This document shows, one piece after another, positions 10,701 through 23,610 of a DNA stretch of 64,000 nt (positions are counted from its first letter, which is position 1; the number at the start of each line of letters is the position of its first letter). This DNA is from Edaphochlamys debaryana. Its lineage: Eukaryota > Chlorophyta > Chlorophyceae > Chlamydomonadales. The stretch is from contig JAEHOE010000044.1 of NCBI GenBank assembly GCA_016858145.1, positions 684,501 through 748,500 of the forward strand, in the 5' to 3' direction. The position numbers were made by a program, and so were the translations under genes. The notes beneath the pieces were generated by a model. It was not told where the DNA came from. It saw only the letters and a list, made by a program, of their open reading frames with translations, and ran no database searches.

Positions 10701-12478
10701 GCCTGCTCCTACCCTCCTCCACAGGAGCTTGAGGTGCTGGGTCGCTGCGACCACCCCAACATCGTCAAGGTGCTGGCGGCGTGCGTCGTGGACACGGCTC
10801 GGCCGGTCATGTAAGCCTTGGGGGTCCAGACATGGGGATGCGCGGACATGCCCGTTCCCTGCTCAATGCCCGGCGAGCTAACCATCCTTTCACTGTAACC
10901 GACAAACTTTTGGGTCCCTCGTGTCGTCCGATACGCAGGGTCCTCGAGCGCATGGACACGTCCCTGGACAAGATGCTGTACGGCAGCCCGGGCACCCTGC
11001 TGCCCATACGCGTGGTGCTGCACATCGCAATCCAGATCGCCCAGGGGCTGAGCTACCTGGTGAGGGGGGAGGCAGGGGTTTACCCCATGGGTCGCCAATG
11101 CTCTGCTGAAGTGAATCCACCCCCTGCTGGCCCCCTGCCCTTCCCGCAGCACCCGACCATCCTGCACCGGGACCTCAAGCCGGCAAACGTCCTCGTCAGC
11201 GACCCACAGGGCGAGGCGCCGCTCGTCAAGCTCTCGGTGCGTGGGGCGTGGAGCTCTAAGGTGGCACCTGCTCCTCTGTTCAACGTCCCCTGCGCGTGTT
11301 GCCCGACTCCTCCTGAACCCAAACCTACCCCGCCTGCCTTTCCAGGACTTTGGGCTGTCCCGGCTGCGAGAAAGCGTCCTGGTGACAGTGCAGCCGGACG
11401 CGGGAACGGTGAGAAGGGAGGAACCTGATATGTCGCACCTTGCCAGTCCCCGAAACTGCTGCTGACCCCCAACGCTTGTGTCCTGCTCTCCCCGCCCGTG
11501 CCCCCCACCGCGCTTCTGCACTGGACAGCCCCCTTACACGGCCCCGGTAAGCACTGTCGAGGTTTGGTGGCAATCGAGAGTGCATTAGGAAAGGCGTACA
11601 CATGCTTGACGCCCCCTTTGTGTCGTAATATCTTGCCGTACAGGAGTGCTTTGATCTCACCTCGGCCTCCATCAGCCACCGTGCGGTGAGGGCATGGAGG
11701 GTTTTGCTGGGCGCCCGAGTCGCTGTGTCCCGGGCCGCAGCTCGACCTGAGAGCAACTCATGAAGGAGCGGGTCACGGCTTGAGCTGTCTTGCTCCTCCC
11801 CAACCGCCTCAGGACTGCTACTCGTTCGGCGTGCTGCTGTGGGAGATGCTGGCGGGAGTGCGGCCGTGGGGCGGACTGGTGGGTGCCGCGCCGAGGGCCA
11901 GGCTGCGGAAGCCCGTTTCTGCACCCATCCACCCGAAGTCCCCCAACAACGCTGTGTCCATGCTCACACTCTCTTGTTTGCCCCGACAGAACGCGCTCCA
12001 GATTGCCTACAACGTGACTATGTCCGGCCAAAGGCTGCCTGTGCCCTCGGCCGGGGCCCCGGGGAGCGACCTGGAGCGCTGGCCGCAGCGCGTGTGCACA
12101 CTCATCCGGGAGTGCTGGGAGGCGGACCCGCGGCGCCGGCCGGCGGCAGCAGAAATCGTCAAGGCCCTGACCCTGGCGCAGGAGGTGGGTGGGCAGCGAG
12201 CTGGGGTCCTCACGCGAACGCTCTCTCCTGTCCTCCGACTCCACCGCGAGTGAGCCAGCTGGGCTGTGTGCCCCGATCCCTGAGCCCTAAGCCTGGTGCA
12301 TTGCTCTGTGTGTGCCTTCCCTCGCCAGGAGCTCAAGCGCGGCGGCTTCTTGCAGCAGAGCCCCCACTGCCAGCCAGTGCTCGTGCCGGAGGAGGGGCGC
12401 TGTCTGGGGGCCCCCAGAGTTGTCGTCTTCGAGGACGAGGGTCCGCGCGCTCCCTCCCTCGACCTGGTGGTGCTGTGA
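7720..12478 (+). CDS. Receptor-like protein kinase, TKL-type, copy 2
   Basis: Tandem paralogue of the gene at 920-5669 with the same exon order, splice phases and a GC-donor intron after the juxtamembrane exon (donor just after 10168). I chose ATG 7720 because it is in frame with the secretory leader (LGLLLWLTLNSLAGA) and the conserved ADWIHERLPHLDATT; an earlier ATG at 7626 is out of frame. The ectodomain, single transmembrane helix, RRRRRQR stop-transfer and kinase domain match copy 1. Visible motifs are GKGAYGRV, VAVKK, HRDLKPANVL, DFGLS and TAPE (microexon 11529-11546). The last exon is longer than in copy 1 and ends in an acidic tail (FEDEGPRAPSLDLVVL) before TGA 12476-12478. Exons and introns around the catalytic core are nearly identical to copy 1, while ectodomain exons 2 and 3 are clearly diverged. 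Role inferred: cell-surface signalling; ligand unknown. Confidence 0.87.
11529..11546 (+). other. 18-nt microexon of receptor kinase copy 2
   Basis: Counterpart of 4753-4770: CAG acceptor, 18 nt encoding PPYTAP, then GTAAGC donor. Without it the kinase would lack the APE motif. Confidence 0.8.
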
Positions 12479-15294
12479 AGGCGGCTGGGGCAGGGCCTGG
12501 TCCCCCCAGCCAGGGACGGCAGCGGCAGGACCCGCGGCGATGCTGCTCAAGGAGAGTCGACGAGGAGAGGATTGGCGATGTGCGACGGTGCATGTGAAAG
12601 GTTGAATGGGGGGTAAGGACTGCCACCCATGATGGATAGAGCTCGGCTTTGGGGCGACGATGAGGGAAAAGAGCGTACGGTGGGAGGACGGGGTGTCAGG
12701 TGGGTCTTGTCGTACTGCTGAAGAACTGTATCCATGCGAGCAGCTCACATGGAAGCATGCGCAAGGACAATTCACAAATCTGCTTCAGAGTCATCACGTG
12801 CACGCACAGGCATTGGTGCTTGCACTTCACGTGTTTGGGGCGCCAAGCTGTTGAACGCAGGGCCTCCTTTCGCAAGTGGAAGAATGAATGAGATACCTAT
12901 ACCTTGCCGTCATGGCATGCTGTTCGTCCAGCTTTTGCGGAAAACGGGGCATAGCTTTGTAGGATGACACGGACTTGACTGTTGGGCGTTAGTACGCGGG
13001 CCCCTTTCCTTTGCCCGCGCCACATTTGTGCTTAGAGACGGTTGGGGCCGGTCGCACCTAGCTCCGCAGATGACCCACATGACGCCATGTGCGCTCTGTA
13101 TGGACTATTGGCTTTCTGCATCGAGGTGCGGTGGGATAGGAAATCCCGGTTCATTCCTATTGGTTGTTTGGGCGGCAAGGGCCGCCCGTCCCATGAAGGC
13201 CCAAGGGGTCGAAGGGCCTGGGATGAGACACGCGCATGCACTGTCCACGTGCTGCAAGGGCTAGCTGCCTTGGGCTGCATTGCTTGGTGGACGATCCTGA
13301 TGAGCCCGGGTACTTGGTCGTACGGCTTGCGATGGCGTATATAGAACCCGGGGTGTATTACACAAGTGCCGTGGCCGGGGGCCGGGTCAGCAGGTCCTGC
13401 TCCCTTGGGCATGGCCCTGCGCAATAGTTCGAAGGGCCTTGTTATCTGTGGGGCAGGGCGGGGCCGCACGCACTAAATTTGCTCATCGTGGCCGGACGGA
13501 CCCGTTTCAGTGACGGCTTTGTGGCTGGGATTGGCGCTGTATGGTAGACTGGTGGTGGGGAGGGGGCTGAGCCCGTTGCCCCTGCCTCTTGGTCAGCCCC
13601 AGGTGACTGTGGCTTGCAGAGGGAGGGGGGCATAATAAATCGTTACATGTGGGCGCACTGGCTTGCGTGATTCATAGCATGGGGCTGTGGGGCGGGACAG
13701 GAGTTGCTGAACTTGAGTCGCAGTCGCTCAGGTTGCTGAGGAAGGGCAGTGGCTCACGCTGGGGGGCAATTTCCCGGGCTATGGCTTGCAATTTAAGGGG
13801 AGGCGCAAGCGCGCAACGAGAATCGCATCGTATGGCCCGCACGTGTTTGCCGGGTACCACACAGCACGATAGGGCAGGGAGGCGCTTGGTCCGGCAGGGC
13901 CAACCTTATAATAAGTTGCAACTGCTTTCATCGACAAGGGTGGCTGCCCGAAGGCAGGAAAGGGGTTCCTTGTGGAGCCCTCAACCCCTGTCCGCTGCGA
14001 CGCCTGTGGATTGTGTGGAAGGCGTGAAAGAGAGCATCGTCGGACACGATGTAATAGAGCAGAAGAATCTTAGACTGGCTGGTAGAGGCGCAACCTATCG
14101 CTTTCATCGAGCACTGGGTCTACGTGCCTTGCCTCCGTGGTCTGCCGGGCCTCCCGGTCTTTCCCGGGTGCAGTGGGACGGTCCAACCGGTCCTGTGGGG
14201 GGCGATTTGCCGGAACACCCATCTAAGGCTGAAAGAAGAAGCAAGAGCATGTTGCAAGAGGCTACGGAGCCGGGTCACTGGAGTAGAGGACCAACTTAAA
14301 ACGTCCACCAACGCGGGGCGTGTGAGGCAGATACCGTGGGAGGTGACCACGGCATGGCCCCCCGCGAAGCCCCCCCGGGTGACCGAGGGACGAGGGTGAC
14401 TGCCACTCAACCAGCAAGGGCGACCTGCACAGGGAACAGCTTGTCACGGAACGCGGATGATGCAAGGGTCACTGTCGAGATAACAAGGTGGCATGGGCTT
14501 GGCAGGTCGGGTCGAGGTCGGGGCGTGAGGAGCATACCTCTCTTTGGGCATGCCTGGCGCTGCCCCAACCCCGGCCGCTGTGCCCCGTCCCCGCCGACGC
14601 AGGAATGATTATCAAAGTCGCAGTGCAAGGTTCAGGGCTGCAGCGTGTGCGGGCCAAGCACAGAAACGCTGTGCGTAACAGACGGGACCCGTCCGGAGCC
14701 GCAGGGAGCCGTCTGACTGTTACCCGTCTTCGCACGCCACGTCAGGCTTGGCTGTAGGCGCCGCAATTGGACCAGGCAGAACCGAAGCAGAAGTGTGTTC
14801 AGGGAGTTGACGCTGGGGACGTCCCGCAAGAAGGCGAGGTGTGAAGTACACATTTCCACTGAAGCCCGCCGGAATGCCCGCGACGCCGCCCTTGCAAACA
14901 CAACGCAGTAAGCCACAAACACGCTTCTTTATGACACTGAGCCTCCTTCCTAGCCTTGTGCCTTGTGTGAACATCAAGCGAATCGATACATGCCATCGAT
15001 ACCCCAACTTCGCACGCAGCGTACACAGATCATGGCATTTGAAGCTCTTCCTATAGACTAGGATTATCAAGGCCGAAACGGGCAGGGGCGAGGAGGGTGA
15101 GGTCGCTCTGAATGCGCTGCCCTGAGCGCGCCAAAGCACCAGCTTGATACCAAGGCATAGCGTTGTAGCTGTCAGAGCAGTAGACCTATCGGAGTTGGGT
15201 TGTCTCGGAGGTGGCGCGCAGGCCGGGCGCACCCGGCCAAGTGCCAGCGCCACACGTAGTTCTCGCCAATCTGGTCTCAACACCTTGAGCTGCT
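12479..15294. other. Long region between receptor kinase copy 2 and the CDPK gene
   Basis: No gene is supported in these 2.8 kb. A TGTAA at 14050-14054 could end kinase copy 2, implying a 1.6-kb 3' UTR. The last few hundred bases should be the promoter and 5' UTR of the CDPK gene. I found no clear match to the region 5670-7719. Confidence 0.35.
14050..14054 (+). terminator. Candidate TGTAA poly(A) signal downstream of kinase copy 2
   Basis: The only TGTAA I noticed between 12478 and 15294 on the plus strand; distant from the stop, so assignment is weak. Confidence 0.2.
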
Positions 15295-18200
15295 ATGGGT
15301 GGCTGTGCCAGCAAGCCTGTCGTCCTCGAGAAAGGAGAGGTGCACGGTGACTGTTCCCGCGGCGATGACCGTCAGCCCCCGGCCGATTCGGCAGCCTCCC
15401 TCACAAACGGCCTGCCAGACACCGCGGCCAACGCAGTGTCCCCCAGCGAGCAGTCGCGATTACGCTCCTCGGCCAGGTGGGCGGGGGAAAGGGAAAGGAA
15501 GGCGGCGGGGGCTGGGTCCAACCGCTGCCGCAGGGCTGGTCATGCGCTCGCCTTTGCACAGCGGAGACGCAGTGGGTAGGCATACCGACAGGGGGTGATG
15601 GTGGAGAGAAGGAAAAGGGCCCCGTGTTGGACGCGTGCCAAGTTTCTTTTTCCCCTCCGCCCTCCGCCAGGTTTGCGTGGGGCGCGTCGGCGCGTGACCT
15701 GGGCCGGAGCCTGGGCCGCAGCCTAGGTCGCAGCTTCGGACGGAGCCGGCACCGGCAGGAGAGCTACCGGTATCGCGGCGGCGATGGCGACCATCACGAC
15801 GATGAAGAGGTGGATGAAGAGGCCTCCTACCCGGAACCCCAGGCGCCGCAACCGGCCGGCGGGGCCGTGCGCTCCACGCCGCCCCCGGCCCGCCCCGGCC
15901 CCGCCGCCCCCGGCGCCTCCCCGTCCTTCACCGACGCTGCCGTACGTACGGGATCGGCCCGCGGCCACGTGCCGCCGCCGGCCGCAGCCGCCCACGACGG
16001 CCGCCGCTCCGCCGCCGGGGCCGCTGGCGGGGGCGCGTCGACGTCGGCGCCGCAGCACCCCGCCTTCCCGCCGGGCGCCATGGCGCGTGTGAGCTGCGAG
16101 CCGGAGGAGGGCAGCGTGCAGTCCTTCCACAACTTCGCCCGACCCAGCAGCCGCGACGGCCTGAGGGACCGGGACCCAGATGCTGACGCTGGGGCTGCGG
16201 CGCGCGGCGGCGGCGGCGGTGGCGGCGGCCTGCATGGCGCCGACTCCACCGTCGCCCCCGACTCGCCCCCCGCCACCGACGCCTCCAAGCGCCGAGCGCG
16301 AGGCAACCTGGCGGCGGGCTCCACCAGCTCCTCCCTGCACGGGGCGCCCACCACGCCGCCGGCGTCGTCACCCGGGCTGGCGGTGGCGGGCCAGGCGGGC
16401 GGGGGCGCCGGCGAGGCAGGGCCGGCGGCGGCAGGCGCTGGCGGCGGCGGCGGCAGGGCCGGCAGCTGGGTGCTGGCGGGCGAAGGCGGCGTCGCCGCGG
16501 CAGCTGCTGCTGCTAGCGCCGCCGCGGGCGCCCGGGCGTCGAATAATCGGTCCTCTCAGCCCGGCGGCGCGTCGCCGGCGGCAGGCACTCCGACGGGCGC
16601 GGCGGCGGCGGCTGCTGCTGCAGCTGCAGCAGCCGCTATGGCGGCGGCGGCCGCGGCGGCGGGGGGCCCCAGGCCCGTGACGCCGCAGGTGGTGCCGGCC
16701 GGGGGCTCCGGCGTGGCGTTGGCGGCGGCGGAGGCGACGCAGTGGGTGATCCGGGCGACGCCTCCCATCGAGTCGGCCTACGAGATCGGGGAGACCCTGG
16801 GCAAGGGCAGCTTTGGACTGGTGAGTACGGGCGGGCGACAAGACTGGGATGGGGGAGGTGATAGCTCCGACCGCTTCCTATTGCCAGTTGCATCTCGCAT
16901 ACTCGCCGCCCGGCCTAAGAGTCCCCTCCCTGCTCTCCCATGCGACCCCGCCAGGTCCGTGCTGCCGTACACCGCGCCTCGGGCTCCCGTGTGGCCGTCA
17001 AGACCATTACTAAGTCCCTGCTGGCGGCTGCTGACGTCAGCGGGCTGCGGCGGGAGGTGGAGATCCTGCACCACCTGGCGGGTGGGTGCCGAGGGCGCGA
17101 GCGGGCTGGCCAGGCGCTGGTCCTGGGCCCTGGGAAGCGGCGCAGGGAAGCGTGTCCGTGCGGACTGGTTTCTGTAACAGCACGCGAAAGGACGCTCGTA
17201 TACCGTCCGAGAAGGGGCTGGCACTCCAACACGGCCATTCAGGCGTCCTGTGTTGTATGCGTGGGACAACCCACCCAACCCCCTGCCCCCCCGCCCCTCC
17301 ACCCCCCAGGCCACCCCCACGTGAGCCAGCTGCTGGGCGTGTACGAGGAGCCCGGGCAGCTGCACCTGGTCATGGAGCTGTACGAGGTGGGGGCGGGGGA
17401 AAAGGGCGGGGGGAGGGGCGGGGGAGGGGCGTGTGTGTTTCGACACGCGTGCTGCCGAGGGCCGGCCGGGCGGGGCCACCTGGAACTGGTCATGAAGCTG
17501 CGCGAGGAAGGGGCCGGGGGAGGGTTACCTCTTCTTGGGGCAGAGCTCCGGGCGGGCGGGGGACGGGTCTTAAACCATGCCTCCACCACCTCCACCGCGC
17601 CCCCTCTCCTCTCCTTACCCCCCTGCCCCCCCCCCAGGGCGGCGACCTCTTTGACGCCATCATCGGCGTGGGCCGCCACTCGGAGCGCGCGGCCGCTGAC
17701 GTGATGCGCACCGTGCTGGCGGGCATCGCCTACTGCCACGCAATGGGGGTGGCGCACAGGGTGGGGCGGGGGGTGGGGCGGGGGAGGGGGGGGCGTGAGG
17801 GGAGTGTTTGTTGCTGAGCGGGATCGCGCCGGCGCCAGGGGGTGGGGGGAGTGGGGGGAGTGGGGGCTTGGCGGTGCGGGGGCCGGTGACGAGTAGCGAG
17901 CTGGGGCAGATGGCTGTCAGTGGTCCTTGGCTGAAGCCAGCTCGTCACCCGCCTCGCTCCTCCCTTCTCCCTCTTCCCTCCTCCTCACACCCCTGCAGGA
18001 CATCAAGCCCGAGAACTTCATGCTCACGGCCCCCCACAACCACCCGGGGGCGGGGGCGGGGGGCGACCGCGTGTCAGCGCTCAGTCGCGCGGCCACCGTG
18101 GGCCTGGAGGGCCCGGGCGGGCCCCAGGACCGGGAGCTGGTGGGGGCGGTGGGGTCGCGGCTCAAGCTGATCGACTTTGGGCTGTCAGTCTTCTGCACGG

Positions 18201-21200
18201 GTGGGGCGCGGGGCCGTGGGTGGGATAGGGAAGGGGAGGGCCGTTGGGCGCCTTGGAAGGTCACTGATGATGGCTACTTCGAGGGAGGGGCTGGAACGGG
18301 TGGCAAGGGGAAAGGCATGGAGCGGTGGAGGTTGGCTTTGGAGAAGGGGGCAGGGGCTGGATGGCCCTTTGCAGGGTGCTCGGGCGGGTGGAGGAGGGTT
18401 GCCGTTCGTGGTCTCTCGATTAGGCGCTTACCCCTGTGACGCAACACCGCCCTCGCCCCCCCCCCCGTCACGGCAGACGACAAGCCGCTCACGGAGACCG
18501 TGGGCACCTCATACTACGTTGCCCCGGAGGTAAGCGGGCTGTGGCAGGGGGGCTGAACAGCGGTACATGGGCGCTGTGCACGCAGGGACTCGCAGTACCG
18601 TTTACCGGTCGCGGACGTGCTAAGGGGCCCCTGCAACAGCGCCCCTGCCCTGCCTCATTCCCCCCCATCCCCTTCTCTCGCTCAGCAACAAACACCCCTT
18701 CTCTCCCCCGCCCTCCAGGTGCTGGCCAAGAGCTACGGCCGCGCTGCTGACGTGTGGAGCGCTGGCGTCATCCTCCACATCATGCTGGTAGGGGGGTGCG
18801 TGAGCAGGGGCGTTGGGCGTAACGGGGTCGAGCGGCGGCGGGTCATCAAGGGGATGTTCCTGCGGGCCCCCCGTGCTGAGCCTTGCCCCCCTCCTCCCCC
18901 GTACCCGACCGCCAGACGGGCTACGCGCCCTTCGACGGCAAGAACGACCAAGAGATCCTGCGGGCCGTCAAGGCGGTGAGCGGGGGGGGGCATGGGGGGG
19001 CAGAGGGAGAGGGAAGGCGAAGACCAATGCAAGGGCAGTGGGCTTGTGAGTCCCCTGCACCCTGAACATGCCTCTCACGCCCTTCCCGCGGAGTCGGCCT
19101 CCCCTCCACCACCTCCGTACGGCAACGGGCGCCTTTCCCTGTCCCCCGCCATCCCTCTCATCCCCCCAACTTCCCCTTTACCCCCTCTGCCCCCTCTGCC
19201 TCCTCTACCCCCCAGGGCCGCCTGGACCTGACCACGGACCCCATATGGGCCTCCATCAGCCGGGAGGGCATGGCGGTGCTCACCGCCATGCTGGAGCGGG
19301 ACCCGGCCAGGAGGTGGGGGGGTTGGGTGGGGGGGGTGAGGGGGCAGCAGGGGGTGACGGGGTGTAGGGGCTAGGTGGGCAAGGGTGCCGCGTAGAGTGT
19401 CGCATGGAGGACCGAAGGGCCAGGTCCCTGGGCCTCTGCCCCTCGCCTTTTCACGTGTGGCCTTGCTCGGCCAGTCCTTCCTCATTCTCCCTCTTCCTCC
19501 CTCCATCTTACTCCTCCTCCCTCCCCTCCCCCCTCCCCCAGGGCCACCGCCGAGCAGCTGCTGGCCATGCCCTGGCTGGGCCGCACCGCCGCCGCCTGCA
19601 CCGCCCCCGCGGCCCCGCTGCCGGGGGTGGTGTCGGAGCGCATGCGGCGGTTCGCGCGCATGAACTCGGTGAGGCGGGCCTGAGCTTGGGTGGGGGTGGG
19701 GGTGTGGGGGTGTGGAGTGATGGGTTGGGTGGGGGGCAGGAAGAGGACCGTGCCGGCAGGGAACACGTCGCAGGCTCAAGGGTCCTTCGCCTGCCCCCAT
19801 GCCGTTGCCGCTGCACGCATCGTCGCGCCACACGCCCTGAGCCCTCTCGATCCATCCCCTTCGACCTGCCCCCCCCCTCCCCCGACCCCCCAGTTCAAGA
19901 AGGAGGCCCGCCGCGTGCTGGCGGGTCTGATGCGCAGCGAGGAGGTGGCGGGGCTGGCGGCGCAGTTCCGGGCGCTGGACGTGGACGGAGACGGGCGGCT
20001 CACGGTGCAGGAGCTCAAGGTGGGGGGGCGGGGGGGGCCTGTGCTGCGCCCGTGCTGTGCTGTGCCCGTGCTGTGATGTGGCCGTGCTGAGCTGTGCCCG
20101 TGCTATTGGGGCCGTGCCGTGCGTTGTGGAGCAGAGAGGAGAGCGGTGGTTGGGGCAAGGACCACGGTATGCTAGGGAGCGGTATGCCTGCCTGACGCCC
20201 TCTGCCCCCGCTGCTGCCCCCCTCCCCCCCGCAGGAGGGCCTGGCGCGGCAGGAGATGGCGGCCGGGGGCTCCACTGCGGTGCTGGGGGAGGCGGAGCTG
20301 AGGCGCATGGTGGAGAGGTGGGTGGGCGCCTCGCCTGGGGGGCCAGGGACGTCGGGAGGGAAGGAGGAAAACAGAGACGAGTGCAGAGGCTGTGACGATG
20401 GCAAACTACTAACGGCCAACCTCCAACCGCAACCCGCAGGACTGACCTCAACGGCGACGGGCTGCTGGACGAGTCGGAGTTTATCGGCGCAGCGCTGCCC
20501 GCTGCCACCATCGCCCGCCAGGCCAAGGCGGCGCTGGCGGCGGCGCTGGCGGGCGGCGGCGGGCCGCACGCGGCGGCGGGCGCCGTCACGGGCTCCGGCG
20601 CTGGCGCCTCGAGGGGCGCCCGGGGCGCTTCGGCGCGCAACGCCGCGGCTCAGGTGGGGCCACTGTGCAGCGGAACGGTGCACAGCTCACAGCACCCCAA
20701 ACACATACTACTACTAAGGCCTTGACCCTGATACACCGCCACCTGCCGTCAATCGTCTGCCTCTGCCAGCCTTGACCCACCTCTCCCATCACCAACCCCT
20801 CACGCAACCCTCCCCTCACCCACCCTCTCCGACCCTCCCCGCACCCCAGGCCTCCCGCGACGCCAACCCGCTGGCGGCCGCCTTCGCACACTTCGACGCC
20901 GACGGATCTGGATTCATCACGGTGGACGAGCTGACGTCAGCATTGGCGGCGCACCACCCTGACGGCAGGGGGCCGGACGTGCGGGTGGGTTCTGGGGGCC
21001 GGTCGGGGCGGGTAGGCGCAGAAAGCAATGTGCAACGGGAGTGGGGGGGATGGGAGGGGGATCGAATGTCGATCTGAATGTAAACCCTCTCCCGGATGCC
21101 GGATCTCGGCTCCCGCAGGCGCTGCTGGCGCGCATCGACGCTGACTCGGACGGCCGTATCTCGTACACCGAGTTCCTGACCATGATGGTGCAGGTACGGC

Positions 21201-23610
21201 AGCCTTGCATGGGTACGGCACGCCACTCGCTAGAGAGGCTCGAAATGCGAGTGCCGTAGCTAGGCGGACGAAATGACCTGCACTTCTCCGCGCCCTTCCC
21301 TTGTGCCCTTGGCAGGAGGTTGAGGAGGAGGAGGTTGACGAGGACGAGGGCGACGGCCGGGGCGCCATGGAGAGCGGCGCAGTGGGGCCGGGGCCGGCGG
21401 TCCGCGAGCCCCAGCGCCTGCGGGTGGGCTCCCAGACCGCCGCCGCGGCCCCGGCCGCCGCCGCCGCGGCTGCCGCCGCCGCCGCTGCGGGCACCAGGCC
21501 CGCCGGGCCCGGGCCGTCCGGCCGCAGCAGCGGCGGAGGCGCCGTACGGCAGCGCGACGCGTCGCCGAAGAAACATGTGCAGTACGACGATGACATGGTG
21601 CCGTACGAGCAACTGCCGCACGAGGGCCCGCAGGGTGGCCTCCCGGCTGCCGCAGGCGGCGGCGCACGTGCGTACGGCGGCGCTGCCGGCAACGCGAATC
21701 CCCACGCCGCCATTGCCGCCGTCGCCGCGGCCTCGGCTCCCCGCGGCAATGCGAACGCGGCCTGGGGCGGGCGCTCGCGCAACGGCCGGGATGCCAACGG
21801 CAACCCCGTGCCTCGGGGCCACAGCGCCGCCACCAGCTACGGCAGTACGGCAGCCGTATGCGCGTACAGCGGGCGGTTGAGCCCGCTGGGCGATTGGTAC
21901 GACGAGTGCAACGGCGATGCTGCGGAGGAGAATGCTGACGTGGGCTGGGAGCGGGACGAGGCCGTGTTCTGCGCCCTTGCCACGTCACCCAAGGCTCGCG
22001 CCGCCGCGGAGCTGAGTCAGCAGCAGGTACGACAGCGCGGGCGCAGTACGGCAGTGCTGTGCGACGGCCCAGACGCCGCCGCCAACCGTCACGGCAACCG
22101 CGGCGGCGCCGACCAGGAGCCGTACCTCGTACAGGTGAGCGTCGACGGCCTGGCGGAGCCGCCGCCGCCGCCGCCGCCAGGCCATAATGCCGTCGCCGCC
22201 AGCACTGGAGACTCCAAGCCGGCGTCGGCGGGGTCGGCTACCAGCAGCCGTCCCAGTGCCGGCCGGCCGCCGGCGCTCCAGATCCCGCAGGTCTCCGGCA
22301 GCAAACACGCCAGCGGCGCCGTCACGGACCGGCCGTCCCGCGTGGGCATGCTCGGCGACGCCCCGGCGCCGCCGCCCGCCACCGCCCGCCATCGTGACGC
22401 CGCCGCCGCTAGCGTGCCCCTGCCCCAGCCGCCGTCGCCGCTGGCCGGGGCAAACGCCAGCGGCACGCCCAACAGCGGCAGCAGCAACAACAGCAGCAAC
22501 CCGCGGGCTCGGCGGCGGCAGCTGCAGCAGCTGCTGCCGTCGGCGCTGGAGGCCCACGTGGCGCCGTCGCCGGGGTCCGCGACGGCGGCGACGGGCGGCG
22601 GCGGCGGCGGCGGTGGCAACGCCGCGGACTGGTTCTACTCGCCCGCCGCGTCGCCGTCGGGCCACACCGCCGCCAACTACCGCAACGGTCTCCGCAACGA
22701 ACTAACCGCCGCGTCCGCAACCACCGCCGCGCAGTACTACGGCTCCAGCGGCCCCTCGCCGCTGTCGCTCCACTCTCCAGCCGCCGGCGCCGCGGCCGCC
22801 GGCCCCGCCAACTTCCGCAACCACCAGCCGCCGGCGCTGCACCTGATGACGGCCGCTGACGTGGGCTCCCGGTCCCGGCGGCAGAGCACGGGCAGCCCGG
22901 CATGGAATAACCTGGCCCCGGCGTCGCCCCGAGTGTCCCTGGCGCCGGCGCCGCCGTCACCCCGGGTGGCGGCGCTGGCGGCGGCTGCGCCGTACAGCGC
23001 TGACGCCGACGCGCCGTCGAGCCCGAGCGGCCGGACCCGCCGCCTCGGCAGCCGCCGCATCGAGCCTCTGGAGGGAGAGATGCTCAGCCCTCACGCCGCC
23101 AGCCCTCACGCCGCCGGCGCCTCCAGGATGTCTGGCGGCGGCGCCGCCGCCACTGCCGCCGCCAGCTCCAACGCCGTCGCGGCCTCTGGACTGTACGACC
23201 ATGACCATATCGCCGTACTGCCGCCGGGCGCGTGCGGTCCCGACAGCACCGGCGCCCGCCAGGCCGCTGCCGCCGCCGCCGCTGCCTCGCAGTCCCAGCA
23301 GCTGCCGCCGGCCTACCAGCTGCCGTCGCCGCCGCTGGCGCACGGCGAGCAGCGGCGGTCCAACCTGGGCCCCGCGCCCAACTCGGAGCCGCTGCCCAGC
23401 ATGCAGCTGGCCCGGCCGGGCCCGGGGGCGGTGCGGCTGCAGCAGCAGGCCGCGTGGGGCGTGGGCCCGGGAGTCGCCGCAGGCATGGGCCTGGGCCTGG
23501 GGTCGCCGCGGGGCCCAGGGCCGATGGCCGGGGCTGGGGTGCCGCCTGCGTCGCCCAAGGCCTCGCCGCTGGGCAACAACTTGCCGCGCCTGACCTCATG
23601 GGACGAGTAG
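15295..23610 (+). CDS. Calcium-dependent protein kinase with very long N- and C-terminal extensions
   Basis: ATG 15295 starts MGGCASKP, a classical N-myristoylation site with a palmitoylatable Cys4, so plasma-membrane or flagellar-membrane anchoring is likely. About 17 exons are visible; 15295-15476, 15671-16820, 16955-17081, 17310-17386 and the last exon from about 21316 are the clearest. The roughly 430-residue N-terminal extension holds a LGRS repeat (DLGRSLGRSLGRSFGRS) and Ala/Gly/Pro-rich stretches. The kinase domain shows GKGSFGLV, VAVK, HRDIKPENFML, DFGLS and GTSYYVAPE. It is followed by four EF hands with intact 12-residue loops: DVDGDGRLTVQE, DLNGDGLLDESE, DADGSGFITVDE and DADSDGRISYTE. 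The final exon adds about 765 residues of low-complexity sequence, giving roughly 1,740 residues against 500-600 for an ordinary CDPK. The C-terminal exon is open throughout, but unseen introns in it cannot be excluded. Confidence 0.9.

Noticed and set aside
15477..15660. Continuation of CDPK exon 1 through the GTGGGC donor
   Set aside because: Splicing AG to G at 15671 restores the Arg-Phe frame leading into the LGRS repeats; the read-through sequence is G-rich intron.
19075..20640. 521-codon minus-strand open frame
   Set aside because: It lies antisense to exons and introns of the CDPK gene; composition is Pro/Ala/Arg from GC-rich sequence and it has no splice or motif support.
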